45,087 bases of DNA from Nemertoderma westbladi (GCA_032718475.1 JAUCBJ010003759.1:1-45087), one strand, 5' to 3'; shown: positions 11,603-24,900, numbered from the stretch's first letter. Numbers and translations: made by a program. The notes: generated by a model from the sequence alone, not told the origin.

Positions 11603-11990
11603 ACTTCGTGTATAACTATGCAGTTAGACACGTTAGCAGTGGCAGTTGATCATTGGTCAGTTAATATGAAACAACATCTTTTATAATTTCCAGAGTAATC
11701 AAATGGTAAACGACCGCTTCAGTAGGCTACCTATTAGATTTTTGTGAAACTTCCGTTATACAGCTCTTACAGTGTCAAACTCAACCCGCAATGGAAATAA
11801 CTACCAAATTTATTGAATAATGTATTTGATACGATATCTCGCCGTAACTTGTCGGTACCCTCGGATTCAAGCGAAAGCGAACTTGAGTCAGGGGAGGAAG
11901 ATGGAAAAATATTGGAATACATACAGTGAAAATTCTGAAGATACAGTAGCATTAGTAATCATGACAAATGCCTTAAACCCTTGTTCGAGG
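11603..11990. other. Intergenic, nothing recognised
   Basis: No gene or repeat identified between the TGTGGGGC element and the C-rich minisatellite. Confidence 0.4.
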
Positions 11991-12235
11991 AATGCCCGAC
12001 TACCCCCCCCCCCCCAGCCGTGGTATCTCCGACTATCCCCCCCCCCCCCACTGCCGAGGTATGTCCGACTTCCCCCCTCCCTCCTGTCGAGATATGTCCG
12101 ACTACCCCCCCCCCCCCCCACTGCCGAGGTATGTCCGACTACCCCCCTCCCCCCTGTCGAAATATGTCCGACCACCCCCCCCCCCCCACTGCCGCGGTAT
12201 GTCCGACTACCCCCACCCCCCAGCCTGTCGAGGTA
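11991..12235 (+). repeat. C-rich minisatellite (poly-C alternating with a TGTCCGACTA word)
   Basis: Seven or so units of about 30-40 bp, each a poly-C/T run followed by GCCGAGGTATGTCCGACTA or TGTCGAGATATGTCCGACTA. The array joins directly to the 5'-truncated LINE copy that begins near 12232 (GAGGTACCAGTTCCCAAGAA). All three forward frames stay open and read proline-rich (PPPP..RGMSDY-like); with no frame preferred, I do not treat any as a gene. Confidence 0.8.
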
Positions 12236-13776
12236 CCAGTTCCCAAGAAGGGCAACCTAACACTCTATGGTTCTTTTCGGGGAATCTCATTGATCTCGAT
12301 TGCTGCAAATCTATAGACCACAATATAATTATATTAAATCGCATCAGGGCCCATTGAGAGACTGCTACGTGGAAATCAGAATGGGTTCCGTAAAGGTCAT
12401 GGAGCCCAGTTTGGCACTTAGAAGGATAATTGAATAGTTATTAAAAAAGAAAGGCGGTTATCTTTGTTGACTTCTTCAAGGCCTTGATTCAGTATCTCGC
12501 TCACGTATGTTCATCATACTTTCATTATATGGGATTCCTGATGAAATTATTTCAGTAATCAGATCAGTATACGATGGTTCGACGACATTTGTGTCTAGTG
12601 TTGACGGTGACACAGAACCATTCAAATTGTTATGCGGAGTCTTACAATGAGATACACTTTCACATTCTTATTTATAATTGTGGTTGATTATGTTCTACGC
12701 ATGTTCTTAGATCATCATAATGATGATAGGGTGATGGTAACTCAACCTACTGGCTCCAGAAGTCGAGGAAATCCTGCCAAGTACCTAACTGATCAAGACT
12801 TTGCTGATGACTTAGGAGTACTCTCAGAATCACTAGAGGGAGCCCAAGGGCTCCTCAGCTCATTAGAACATGCTGCTTCTAGTGTTCGTCTTTTTATTAA
12901 CTCCAAAAAGACCAAAATTTTGACAGTTAACTTTAAGAGTCCTCAGCAAGTCTCTGACTGGTTGAGCATAAGCTCAAAGGATGGTGTGCTTGAGCATGTG
13001 GATGACTTCTGTTACCTGGGATCATGGATCCGGAAGTCAGGTGAGGACCTTCGAATACGTAAGGGAAAGGCATGGGCAGCCTTGAATAGGCTTTCCAGGA
13101 TTTGGAAGTCACAGAGAATTAATCGGAAACTTAAGGTCCTATTATTTAGAGCAGCAGTAGTTACAGTACTCCTCTATGGGAGTCCATGCTCGGCTCTGAC
13201 TGATGAGGACACCAAATCGCTGGATGGCACATTCACAAGAATGCTAAGTCTGATTCACTGTGTCAAGTACAATGCACACATCTCTATCCAGACACTTTAT
13301 AACATTGGTTGTGTCTCATTGGTCCCCCCAAAGTTTGACACTAGAACGAAGCCGCCTCCGCTTCGCCGGACATTGATTTCGCCGAGGACCAGAAGGTGCA
13401 CAATCTTGTGATTTTGATTCTGTAATATGTAGGGCTGGGAGACCTCAAGTGACAAAATAAAACAACAGTTTTAGCTTGTGATTTGGCAGCCCCCTAAAGA
13501 AAATAAGCATGGTGGACAGCCCATGAATTCGTGAGACGCCTCCTAAAGGACACTGGTCTTGAAGATGCGGATAATCTCGCGAAAGTCATGGGGGGTAGGG
13601 AGTTTGTGGCGGTGCAACTTTGGTGATAAACCAGCATAGCATTCTTAATGCACGCTGCATTGGGGTTGCCTATTGTGGATTGCTTGGTGGTGACAAATGT
13701 TTTTGTTAAGCTGGCATAGCAAAGCAATCTCAATGTGCGATTTCAATGCAGCAGGCCGATTATAGTAGTAGTAGTA
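12232..13776 (+). pseudogene. 5'-truncated LINE copy: degraded reverse transcriptase and 3' UTR
   Basis: Same non-LTR family as 36515-40216, in + orientation. Homology starts at the VPVPKKGNLTLYGSFRGISL segment, passes through the RT fingers with several stops and frameshifts (12232-12630), then stays open from 12632 to 13411. That open part includes the catalytic-type YLTDQDFADDLGVL motif, the GSWIRKSGEDLRIRKGKAW region and the LLYGSPCSALT segment. The C-terminal tail and 3' UTR follow, with the AATAAGCATGGTGGACAGCCCA word at about 13501, ending in GCCGATTATAGTAGTAGTAGTA at about 13756-13776. Endonuclease and RT N-terminus are absent. It cannot make active protein. Confidence 0.85.
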
Positions 13777-16469
13777 CCTTTTATTGGAATTGAACCCTTA
13801 TACCTGCACTGCATTGCTACCGGTACATTGCCGGTGGTATATTTATTTAATTTCCGCAAATATAGTATTTCTGCAAGTTTTTTTTTCCTCTTCGGCGAAT
13901 GGCAACGCTTTTGCAGCATTAGAAACCATTTTGATATAGGCCTACCTGGCAGCTTGCTATCTAACACAGAACAAAAAAAAGTAAGATTATTTAAACTCTT
14001 TGAGATAATTGATATTATTGTTACCTAGCAACGACCACAAAACAGTACCGTGTACATGTACACTGTACGTACATAGTTGGCCTAAGTCCGAAAGTGAAAC
14101 TTTTGATAATGTATCAAATCCGTCATCAGTACCGGTACCGGTACCAGTAAATCTTTATCAAGGACTAAATTGAAGCAAGGACTGGCACACAGTAAATCCA
14201 GACTTCGCTAGCGAAGGCCATGTTGTTTTTATTACTGGTACGGTAACCAGTTTGAATAATAAACATACACATTCTGGGGTAAAAAAATTATGGAGAATCT
14301 ATTTTTCTGGTATTAGTTTTTCAATTATCTGTTGCTTTCATATATTGTTTTATATTTTTTTTGTGTTTATAAATTATGTAGTGCCTTTCGTTATGTCCTT
14401 CGTTATCAGATGGCTTTATTTAGTTTCTATGTATTATTTTATTATTTGTTTATGCACAACAAATTTCGTTGATTTATAATTACTTTATAGGCCTATTATT
14501 ATTTAGGTATTTTATATTATCACTTTATATAATATATACCGTACTTTTTATTACTATCAGGTACTTATAACAGTATTATGTTATTACATTATTATTTATT
14601 ATTATGATTACCGACCAAATATTCCCCACTCTCAGAAAACACATCAATGGCCCTGATATGGGCTCTTCCTTAATTAAATAGATTAAGTAATAACTTTGAT
14701 TTTGAAATGGTAATTTATTTCGAATGTGCCCTCTTAGAGTGAGGCACGAAAAAAACAAGTAGTGGAAATATGATAATGAAAAATCAGCCCAAAATCAAAT
14801 TGATTTTATGACCATATAGGTTTTTTGGGATGCTGATCACGAATATGATACTGAAATATATCGTACATTGTTGATTATGGCAATTTTGGATATGTGTCAA
14901 TGTGCGGCACGAAAAATACAAGTAGCACAAATGTCATAATCAAAAATCATTACCAAATCAACTTGATTTTTAGCCATTATGGGTTTTCTGGGTCGATGAT
15001 CACGAATATGACACTCAAAACCATCGTATTATCCAACAAATTAGATTTTTGACGTTTGAAATTTTTTGCTACTTGTACTTTTCGTCTTGGGGGACCAACA
15101 TAGCACCAAAAATGATGATTGTTTTGCCAGAAAATATTTTTAACAAGTTTTATCGTGATCAGCGACCTCGAAAATCCTTATACTGTACCATCGAAATTTC
15201 TTTATACCAACAACTAATACAGGCCTGGTAGGGTAGTATTACCTTTCCGTTACCGCTACAGAGAGCCATTAACTGCATGCTGTTTTCTTATACCGGTATG
15301 GGTAATAATGGGTTTAAGTGACGGTGCTTTGTTGTTGCCTCTACGAGGTATTTGCCAGCTGTTTACCACCTCCCATCCCTGCAATTTGTGATTTGTTTCT
15401 ATGTTTCCGTCAGACCGTAGCTCCTTTATTGTACTTTCAAATTAAACTAAATGACATCATTAAGGGAGAAATACAATGTACCTAAAATACAATTGACCTA
15501 GATCTAATGTTAACCTTTTTTATCAAATTATATGTTGTAAAAAAAATGTTATGTACAAAATATTATTGTAAATATTATATTATTGTATTCAATTTAATTG
15601 CATATAAGTTATATTATATAATGTGCATTATATTGAATTATAATTTTACATCTCAAGTTAGTATATTTTATTAAATTATAAACTCAGAGTCGTTTTAGCT
15701 CAGCTATCTCATCGTTCAGCCTGTCTACTGTTTTAGCATAAAGTTTTCACATAAAGTTTTATCAACAATTCACAACAAGTTTATCAATAAAAAGCCTTTT
15801 ATCAATAAAAGGCTTGTTTAATCTATGAGCACAACCCTTCCCAATACCTTTTATTTATGTGGTTTATTTTATTGACATGTGTGTTGTTTAATAGTGGCCT
15901 ATTTAGTGGCTGATTAGTACTTTTTTTAACAATATTATCTTTAGTATTTTTTAACATTACTCTTTTTAACGACTGCCTTCTTTGATAAAACGGGTGGAAT
16001 AAGGTTTTACCTTAATTTTTAATAAATAAATAGTAAATAGATAAAAATAAATGAAAAATCGATAATTATTTTACTAACTTTGAACGAATATGTTGTTCAA
16101 AATATGAAAAATTTCCGGTTACATGATATTTTTCTAAGCATTTTCCAGGTTTTCCCGGTTTAATTATTTCCCGGCCTTTTCCCGGTCGTTCGACACCCTG
16201 AGATTATAATATGAAACTGTCAATATTACATTTGTATTATATACATACAATAATATTGTCGCTCGATTCATTTAAATTATGTTTATTCCTTTATTATTAC
16301 GGCACGTGAACATGAAGTCAACAAATTTGCACCCTAACACCACGTATAAGTACTTACTGGACAATGAAATGTAATGTAGGTAGATTTTGAGAGTCAGGTT
16401 CAGGGAAGGAAACGGAAAGGCAGGTTAGCTAATTGTGTAATATTTGGGTTTTGTTCAGAAATTGAAAAA
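13777..16469. other. Intergenic AT-rich sequence with a diverged tandem duplication
   Basis: No gene recognised. Segments at about 14755-14890 and 14920-15050 are diverged direct copies (shared words: ACAAGTAG, AAAATCAA.TTGATTTT, GATCACGAATATGA). A TTTTCCCGG-rich stretch lies near 16140-16200. An X-box-like site at 14020 is listed separately. Several short frames exist without recognisable domains. Confidence 0.45.
14020..14032. promoter_or_regulatory. X-box-like (RFX) motif, distal
   Basis: GTTACCTAGCAAC fits the RFX X-box pattern GTNRCC-N(0-3)-RGYAAC with a one-base spacer. The nearest gene, rotatin, starts 4.9 kb downstream, so a promoter role is doubtful; it could be distal or a chance match. 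Confidence 0.3.
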
Positions 16470-16565
16470 ATGAGAAAGCGCGTCACCGGGGGTTGAACCA
16501 GCGCTCTACTTACATTTCAGCCTATCAGGCCTCATCAGTAGCGCTAACCAGCTCAGCCACTTGCC
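16470..16565 (-). repeat. tRNA-like SINE fragment (Pol III A and B boxes), split by a MITE
   Basis: On the minus strand TGGCTGAGCTGG (16548-16559) fits the tRNA A box, followed by TTAGCGCTACTGATGAGGCC. Further on GGTTCAACCC (16490-16499) fits the B box. The A-to-B spacing and lack of a proper anticodon arm and acceptor pairing argue against a working tRNA gene; a tRNA-derived SINE head is more likely. The sequence before the A box is interrupted at the target site of the 16575-17419 element, and its presumed continuation resumes at 17420. Confidence 0.5.
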
Positions 16566-16574
16566 CCTGATATT
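16566..16574. repeat. 9-bp target-site duplication, left copy
   Basis: CCTGATATT directly abuts the left terminal inverted repeat of the 16575-17419 element; an identical copy abuts the right end at 17420-17428. Confidence 0.75.
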
Positions 16575-17419
16575 GGATAGTTATAAAACCCGAAAAAAAC
16601 GAAAAGGACGAAATTATTAACGAAAATATCGAAATTATAAAACTTTAAATAAAATCTAACTTTCCAGTGAGATCGGTATTATTAGAAGGCACACTTTACA
16701 TTTTTTAATTAATAAAATCCGATAATTTCGCCCCATTTTCGACCCTAAAAGTAATTTAATACCAAATACTGGCTCTGCTGATTGGTTGTTAGGGGTGATC
16801 CAATGATTGCAAAACACCACAAGATGGCGCTCAAATTAGGACAGTACAGTCAGAGTGTAGGCCTACTGCAGTTATAGCGACTGCTGGACTGCAATTCTGT
16901 AGTTACGTTCACCTGTTCACATCCGTCGCGCCGCGTCACTTGCCTGACAGTCACTGTAGGCCTACAGTGCACACCTAGGCCAGGTAGCGATAAAGGTACC
17001 GTATGCCGTAATGCAAACAACATTTCATATGGGAATTACATCGTTGCAGTATTGGGTTAGGGTACCGGACCGCTTCTTTCAACTTTGCCTCTTCAGGCTG
17101 TACCGTACCATATGCTTGTACTGTACAGTAATACACCAGTAGGCCCCTATATTGATCTGTTGATGCTGAGTCATTCATCCAAGCTGCCATTATTGGTCAA
17201 CACCCAACAACCAACCAGTAGACAGTATTTGGTATTAAATTACTTTTAAGGTCGAAAATGGGGCGAAATTATCGGAGTTTATTAATTAAAAAATGTAAAG
17301 TGTGACTTATAATTATACTCATCTTATTGGAAAGTGACATTTTGTAGATTGTTTGATAATTTTGATATTTTCGCTGATAAATTCGTCTTTTTCGTTATTT
17401 TCGGGTTTTATAACTATCC
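16575..17419. mobile_element. Non-autonomous MULE-like (Mutator-type) DNA transposon
   Basis: 845 bp bounded by terminal inverted repeats that begin GGATAGTTATAAAACCCGAA on both strands and stay recognisable for about 215 bp (left arm 16575 to about 16790, right arm about 17200-17419). Shared internal words include CGATAATTTCGCCCCATTTT and TTAATACCAAATACTG. A perfect 9-bp duplication (CCTGATATT) flanks both ends. Long TIRs with a 9-bp duplication are the hallmark of Mutator-like elements. The central 400 bp carries no transposase; it contains two TAGGCCTA palindromes and an AAGATGGCGCTC stretch of unknown origin, which might be captured host sequence. Confidence 0.8.
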
Positions 17420-17428
17420 CCTGATATT
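17420..17428. repeat. 9-bp target-site duplication, right copy
   Basis: CCTGATATT, identical to 16566-16574, immediately following the right TIR. Confidence 0.75.
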
Positions 17429-18934
17429 CACTCTCCCACCCATTCCACTTCTATTAAACAGGCAGTCTTAATTTTAGCAGTTAGCTAATTAGCAGAGCTG
17501 GTAAACGCTAGTGCTATCCACCGTATTCTGCATGATGTGGGGGAGGCACTAATCACACACACACACAGACTCAGTCAATACTGCGAATGATAACCTCCCT
17601 CTTAGACATCCCAACCAGCCAACACCCGCCAGTAGGCCTACAGTTTACAGTTTACCGGATGGTACCGTTTTGCATTTATTCGAATTAATTATGAATCCTT
17701 TTACAGTTTTAGTTTTACATTAAATTACAATTATTCTGCTGCTCAGTATACTTTAGAAATGTTCAAGTCATATTCTAATACTAATACTGTAATAATATTA
17801 CCACACTACTGACACGAATAATAATTATATAATAATAAAATAATTAACGATGACTTACTGTACTGGACTAAATATATATCGACGTTACCAGTACATAATA
17901 TTATTATCCATTGAATATTGTGCAGAATAAATGTGAGAGCATTGTTTTGTATTATATTATAATATTGTAGCCTAATATATATTTTTATTAATAATATGTT
18001 GAACTACAACATACTGAGTAATACTTTTATCAATTAAATATTATTAGGCCTAAATACTTTACACTTATACAGTAAGTCTGTAAGTGTTCTTAAAAACTGA
18101 TAAAATTCATTACCCGGAACTCGGCGAATAATGAATTTCAACTAAATGCCAGAATGCCAAAGTGAAAGTGCCTTTGGGGAACTGTTAAGGAATCATACAA
18201 CAGTTCCCCAAACAGCCAAAAGCGCTCTGGCATTTACGCTGGTTCCAATTATTTAGGTACCGGTACCTGGAAAAAATGCCAAAATGCCAAAGTGCCTTTT
18301 GGGAACTATTCCTGTGACTTAGCCACACGTCTGCTTAGGTGTTAGGCCTAATGCTGTAATGCTTTAATAAAAGATAGAACGAAATAGTTACCGGTATGTT
18401 TTATAATGTTACAAAATTTATACCTGGTATTGCAATATTTTACTAGGCCTACAGCTGTACAGTAGGCCTACTACCGGTCTGACGGTACTCCCGGTTGGAC
18501 TGTAAGCAGTAGGTATACTGGTAGATGTAGTAGGGCCTACTGGTAGAATATTGCTATTGCTTGTGGTACTGTGATTCCAATTTTTGCTGTATTTTGAAAT
18601 ATTAAACATACCCTTAGGCCTTAGGTCAATCGGCTAGACTAGGCCATATACAGCTATACCAATACCGGTACTGCTTTATGTTGCTGTGATTTTTGTAGCC
18701 AAACAGCCAAACCTATCTGTATATATATAGGCCTCCTGATATATTATGGAAACACAAACGTATTGGTGGACACAGTCTGCAGTCTGACAGTGGACAGGTA
18801 GCGCGGCTAGGTACCGGTACCGGTATGTTATTGTTAAATTAAATATTATATTCCTGTGACTAAATATTTGGAGTTTGTCGGTTTCCATGTCGATGTATTA
18901 GTATTATATTACTGTATTATACGACAACATTACA
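17429..18934. other. Rotatin upstream region, rich in palindromic words
   Basis: No gene recognised. Contains five TAGGCCTA copies and several ACCGGT-type palindromes (for example GGTACCGGTACC near 18257 and 18810). Two inexact copies of AAATGCCA..ATGCCAAAGTG (18145 and 18275) are each near a GGGAACT word. The rotatin promoter and 5' UTR should lie at the right end, but I see no decisive element such as an X-box. Confidence 0.45.
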
Positions 18935-21900
18935 ATGATGGATGAAAGTGAACCGTTACGGTCTGACATTAATGTTAACGATTTTATTGTGAAACTTGGG
19001 CATCGGCTGGAGGATATTCGTGTTCGAGCACTTAATAGTCTTGTTCAAAAACTCGAGTTTAATTTGATAAATGTCAGTGATCTGGTACAAGAAAAACTCA
19101 TCTTTGTAAGGCTATTGGAATGGTTTAACTTCGCTGAATGTGGAAAGCAAGTTCAAGTTTTTAAATTACTTTACATCTTATCTACACAACCAAGCGGTGC
19201 CCGTAATCTGCAAGAGGTTGGAGGAATTGAATTTCTTTGTCAGTTAAAGCGTAACATTAGTGATGCTGCTCAAATTAAAACAATTGATGACATCGTGGCG
19301 ATTTTGCTTCGTTTACCTTCAGATGAAGCCATAGATTCATGTATGTATGTTCCTCATGATCAACTAAATGTCGAAGGCAAGGAAGTCCGGGGAACTACAT
19401 TAAGTACTACAAGAGATAGAGCTGAAATCATACCATCAATTCCAAAACATGCTTTCAGTGAACTTCATGTCGGCTACTTTTTAGAGAATACATCGCAGAC
19501 TTCAACAGTTGCCTTTTCAACTGCAAAATCTTCTTTATTGGCAGTATCATTAGATACCCAACACTCTAAATGTGTTATATTACCGGTATTACCATGGATA
19601 GGACTGACTTCTACGGATAGGCAGGTGTTAGCATCTGCTGAGACATCCTTACGGGATAGTAAACAAAATAAATTAGTAAATACCTCTCAGTTTGTTTCTG
19701 ATGTTGTACTTCATGATTTTCCTGCAGAAGTGCTAATTCAACGACCATCTATTGTATCCCTACTTCTAAATTTAATGGGTCAGACAAATATGCCCGAAGA
19801 TGTTTCTTTATCAGTTATTAAATGTTTAATTACTCAAACAACAAATCTACTCCAAAGATCATTAATTTACTCAGACCCAGGATTCCATTCAATAAATAAA
19901 CAGGACAATCCTAATGGAGATGGTTCGTTATCATCGACCACTTTGTCATCCCACCCGGTCTGCAGTCAGGTACCAGTAGGTGGTGTTACCGAATTATTAG
20001 CGGATGTCGCTATTCCAAGGAAATCAATGGTGATTAGCACTAGTAGTGACAATGTCATCGAGGTTTCTGATGGATATAAAGCAAGTGGTGGAGATTCTAG
20101 TCAGAGTACTGGAAACATGTCTAATATTCCTGTGGACCAAACCTTAGACACTGATACAAGGAGTCTACGAAATATGCAAATTAGTATTCCAGAATACTGC
20201 CTTAAAATGATAGCATCTGGCTCCGCATTATGTATGGATTCCAATATTACATTAGTTTCTAAATGTATTGAACTCATGGATGTTTCTACGAAGTTGTTCA
20301 TTCAATGTGTGTCAGTTGATGCCATATGGGTTGAAGATTCCGATGTATCAAGGCTATTGATTCCACAGTTGCAGAGTATTTTCGAATCACTTTCTCAAGC
20401 AATCATCTTCCATCACCATGTAGGAGACACTAAATTAGGTAGGCGGGAGAATGAAGTGGAAATTCATAGAATTATATATCTAGATTTATCGTCGTTGATG
20501 ATGAATATGCTAACTAATTGTATTTCTATTGGCCATATATCTCAGCTTATTACATCAAATATATCACCTGTGATTAATTATCTAGCATGGGATGCGTTTT
20601 ATCAACTACCATCTCCATTACTTATGGATTTGCATGCAAAGATTTTACCTGATGAACACAAGAAACTGGCAGAGGCAAATTGTATTTGTGAATCAATGTA
20701 CTCGTTATGGAAGTTTCAATCTAGTGAAGGCCCTTACAACCAGCTAATCGATTGGGCAGAGCAAGCTGTGTTGGCCCTCGGATTTCTAGATGATATGAGT
20801 GAATTTTTACAGAAAATCGTCCAATTAACATCTAACATATGCAGTCATGTGGAACCAAGTCCTTACCTTGTTCATTCCTGTAGAAAAATGTTGCTTCTCT
20901 ATATGGCTCACCCGTTAAATATAGTACGATCATTAACTTTATCCCATATTCGGGATATGGTTAAAGCAGCACTGTGTGTGGACAATGTGTGTGATCCAGT
21001 ATCAACTTCATGCAATAAGGCAAGGTTTGTATTATCAACTAATATTTTGGAACAGCTCTGTGCATATGGGTTGGATGATGCCATTGGGAGTGTTGGGGAT
21101 TGCAGTCTTGAGGTTATTGAGTTGCTATTTAAGGGACGATTGTTAATGACTGGTGTGGTATGGGATGAATTTATTAAATCAGTAACGCCAGTATTACCGT
21201 TACTTCAATCAATGTCATCAAAAACAACTTCTCTGGGCTGCTGTCTCGTCGGCCTTAGTGAAGAACCTACCATTTTCTTGTCATATATTGATAGGCTAAA
21301 AGGTTCCCTGCGTGCATTGCTTTCCCCAGAGCCCTCAGTGAGGGGATGGGGGTTGTCCAAAATAGCTGAGATCCTTCGTGTTGAAGATGGTGGTGAAACA
21401 AAGCTTCCTTATATGGCATCTGCGCCTATGCCAGACATTAAAGACATCTTAGTTGTTGAAAACCCTAAACTGTTAGAAATTGAATCAAGCAGAATAGTAT
21501 TTACAAGAAAGAACCTAATCGGTGTTCATGAAATATTTACAAGTGGTACGATATCAATGGATGTGAGACGATCAGCTCTTGAGCAGCTGAGTGTAATGTT
21601 GGAGGATCGAGAGATGCATACTCAGTTTTGCGAAGAAGGTGGTTTGGAACAGGTTATTAGAACGGTGGAGTCAGCAATAATGAAACCGAATGCAGAACAA
21701 CAGTACAATGATGAAAGTTTAAATATGATGGCTCCAGGCCTGACTATTTTAAAGCTATTAGTCCATCACAATGCGGCGCTAAGACACGATATTGCGAACG
21801 ATCCATCCTGGTATCTAATAGCTATAAGATGTGCCCTTACTTTGCCTGCCAACCACCGTGTTTGTTACGAAACTGCCCATTTGCTTACACTGCTGCTTTT

Positions 21901-24900
21901 CAATGAATACATTCTATACCAAAATAAAGAAACTGAAGGAAATCAAGTAACTGTTTTGAGTTTTAAGGATGTGATTAAAAACCGTTACCACCTTCCCTTC
22001 ATTCCTTCCCTTACTCACGACACAGTTAGTCCATTTACTCTAACTAATGTTCCCAACCCAGAAACATTAAAAGGAACCCCAACTATGGAGAAAATTAAGG
22101 TTGCTTATAATCAAGGTTTTCATGGTGACAGAGATTCCTTGGTTGCTTTCTCTTTGCTGCAAAACAAAGATATAACGACAAAGTATGTTGCACCTAAAAA
22201 CTTGATGATGAGTTTTGCAGATTATGTGATATGCTGGTCTACATATACTGGTTCTGGTCTGTCGCAGTGTCTGACCTCAATTACTAATGCAACTGGTCAT
22301 TATTCTGTTCGTTACAACATCAGCAAGCTGTTAGCATATCTCCAAATCACACGACTGACGAAATTGGGGTATAACTTTATAAATGAGTTACTTCAATCTG
22401 ATTGGTTGGAGATTTTTTCAAAGTTTCTGAAAGTCTTGCCTGTGTCATGCGAGGATGAGCGTCTATTAACATCGGTTATTAGTTTGCTGCTTCAAGTATT
22501 ATTAGACATTCCTAATGAAAAGGGGAGGGAGCCAGTTGTTCAACTAATTGAAATTATTAATTATAAGAGTTCATCATCTTTATTAGAATATATTACCAAT
22601 AAGAACATGGACTTAGTTTCAATTGCTTTACCTGAATGTCATGTGGAAGCCAGACATGATCTACGTCGCGGGGTGTTGTTATTGGTCAATTATTTAAATA
22701 TGCTTTTACCCGAAGACAATAGTTGGCAGCTGTCATCAGGAGCATCTGTGTTATCATATCACCTACCTATTATGCAAGTTCTCCTTAATGAATTAAACAT
22801 CGCTGACGCTCATAAATACTACGATATTGCGGCCATTCATCAAACAGTACAGTGTATTGTGTGTGTGACGTCACAACGTGGTTGGAGTAACCGTAATGAC
22901 GATATTTGCGACCAAACCGTATCTGCTTTGTTGGATGTTATCGTAGCATTCCACGAGGGAAGAGGTGGTACAGCGAGATCTTACCTCGGCAGGTCTGTCA
23001 CATTGTCTGCGGCAATGGCACTCCGGCATCTCACCTGTGAAAATTCTATGAACTCTCAAGGAAATCTGGTTATTGAACCATTTATATACCGGAACCATAA
23101 TAATCAACATGGTTTGATATGGTTATTGCCGCTTTGGGCATATAGAAGTGTAGAAGTCAGGGCAGCAGGTTTGGGGATTGCGTCTGCTGTATCTGCTGTG
23201 AGTCTCGGTAGGGTATACCTGACGCAAGCTTGTCACCAGCTCGCGGGTGGACTGTGGGCACTGATGCTCAACATTCTCTTAGATTCATCTGAATGTAGCC
23301 AAGTGAGACAAGAGGCAGCTTTAGTGTTGTGCAACATGGTGAATGAAACCTCGTTGAAGTTGGCAGAGTCACAGTCAGATGATCAATTGCACAGTGACAG
23401 CAGTGTCGTACCCGACGAGAAAAGCTACCAAGGTCCTTGTGTGGTAGATGAAGATAGTGGGTTGACAATATACGAACATCAGGCGTTGGAAGCTTTAATT
23501 CAACATACACAATTTTTCAAAAAGGTTTCTGCGATGATATCTCAGACATTCACAGCCCCTGTGTCAGCGCTACCAACCACCCACTGGACTGCTGGCAATC
23601 CTCCTGACTCAGATTTCACACTAACTGATGGAGGTGAGGCGGATCTGAGTTCAGCTGCACAAAGTTTGTCTCTCCCTCCAAATAATGCCTCACAACTTGA
23701 TATTTCTAACCAAGAACTGTCTGCCAACAGCGGTTTACTAATAGATAATACTACAGAACCAGTAAAACCCCAGTCACGATCGATTATAACGCCTTCCTTA
23801 TGCGCAAGTGTTCTGCAACTTTGTCAGAATCTAGTTTGTGTTTCCCCACAGTATTTGGCGCGGTCCATTCTAAAAGACGGTGTATTGGGCGAATTAACAA
23901 AATTGTGTGGCGGTGAGAAACTCTCTCATATATTGAAACTTTATATAAAAGGCGGCAGAGCTGATCGAGAAAAACTGAATGTTTTATTCCTAGAAGTTGC
24001 CTGGCTAGTTGAGGAAATTATTTCAACCTTTCAGTCTGTTGTTTATGTAGATGCAATTGCCTCGACGTCTGTGTTGCTGCAACCAATCTTTATGTTGCGA
24101 ATTATTCGGTTGGGAATGTCTGTTAGTTCCGGAATTTCTGATACAACTATCAGTAAACACGCGAAGCAACAATTGTTTGTTATTTGGGATTCAATGGTAA
24201 ATTTCCTTTTAAAGTGCCTTTTAATAAGAAAGGATGATGCTCTTCCGAATATTGTAACCGCATTGAGTAATGTGTGGAAACCCTTTATTGATGACATACA
24301 ATTAATTGTAAGTTCGACTGAATGTCCTCCTGCGAGAGATTCTAGTCTTCGATTTTTGTCAGTTTTATTTGGATATATTGGAAAGGCAAAGTCATTATGT
24401 GGTGCGACTGTATTAAGTGTTGATAATGAGGTCCACTGTATTAGCGTCTTTGAATCTTTTCTCGATGATGAAGAAACGAAAAAATTTTCATCGGGATGTG
24501 TTTTGAGTAAATGTTTAGTTGAAGTTTACGAAGCTCATCTCTCCAGTAGTAATCCACGCGCTGAAGCCGTCTTGGCTAATGATGCCCTCCGTAATCTATT
24601 GTATATAAGTACAACCGCGAAACAGCACTGTCTGGAATCTGGACTTGTCGAAAGCACAATAGATAGACTCAAACAGCTGAACGCTAAATTAAACATTGAC
24701 TCTCTAGATAAACAGAAACGAAAAAGATACGAGGAATCGCGTTTGCGTGCGATTGTTGGGAGTTTAAAACTCTTACAATCGTTGCTACATTCATCGAAAG
24801 CCGCTAAATTAGCGGCTTTACATTCAGGGCTCACGCACACGATACAGAAACTCTGGCAGTGGTGCTGTTTGAGTTGCAGCGTCTTACTCTCACCTGTCCT

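Noticed and set aside
11820-12357. Three overlapping proline-rich frames and one antisense glycine-rich frame
   Set aside because: All frames of a C-rich minisatellite are open; none is favoured by an initiation context or domain.
13735-14479. Several 60-100 codon frames between the LINE fragment and the MITE
   Set aside because: They include LINE 3' end sequence or AT-rich hydrophobic translations without family resemblance.
16470-16570. Functional tRNA gene on the minus strand
   Set aside because: A- and B-box matches are good, but there is no credible anticodon arm or acceptor stem and a transposon interrupts the flank; a SINE head is more likely.
20101-24840. Antisense frames of 60-100 codons inside rotatin
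   Set aside because: Shadows of a long conserved sense CDS.
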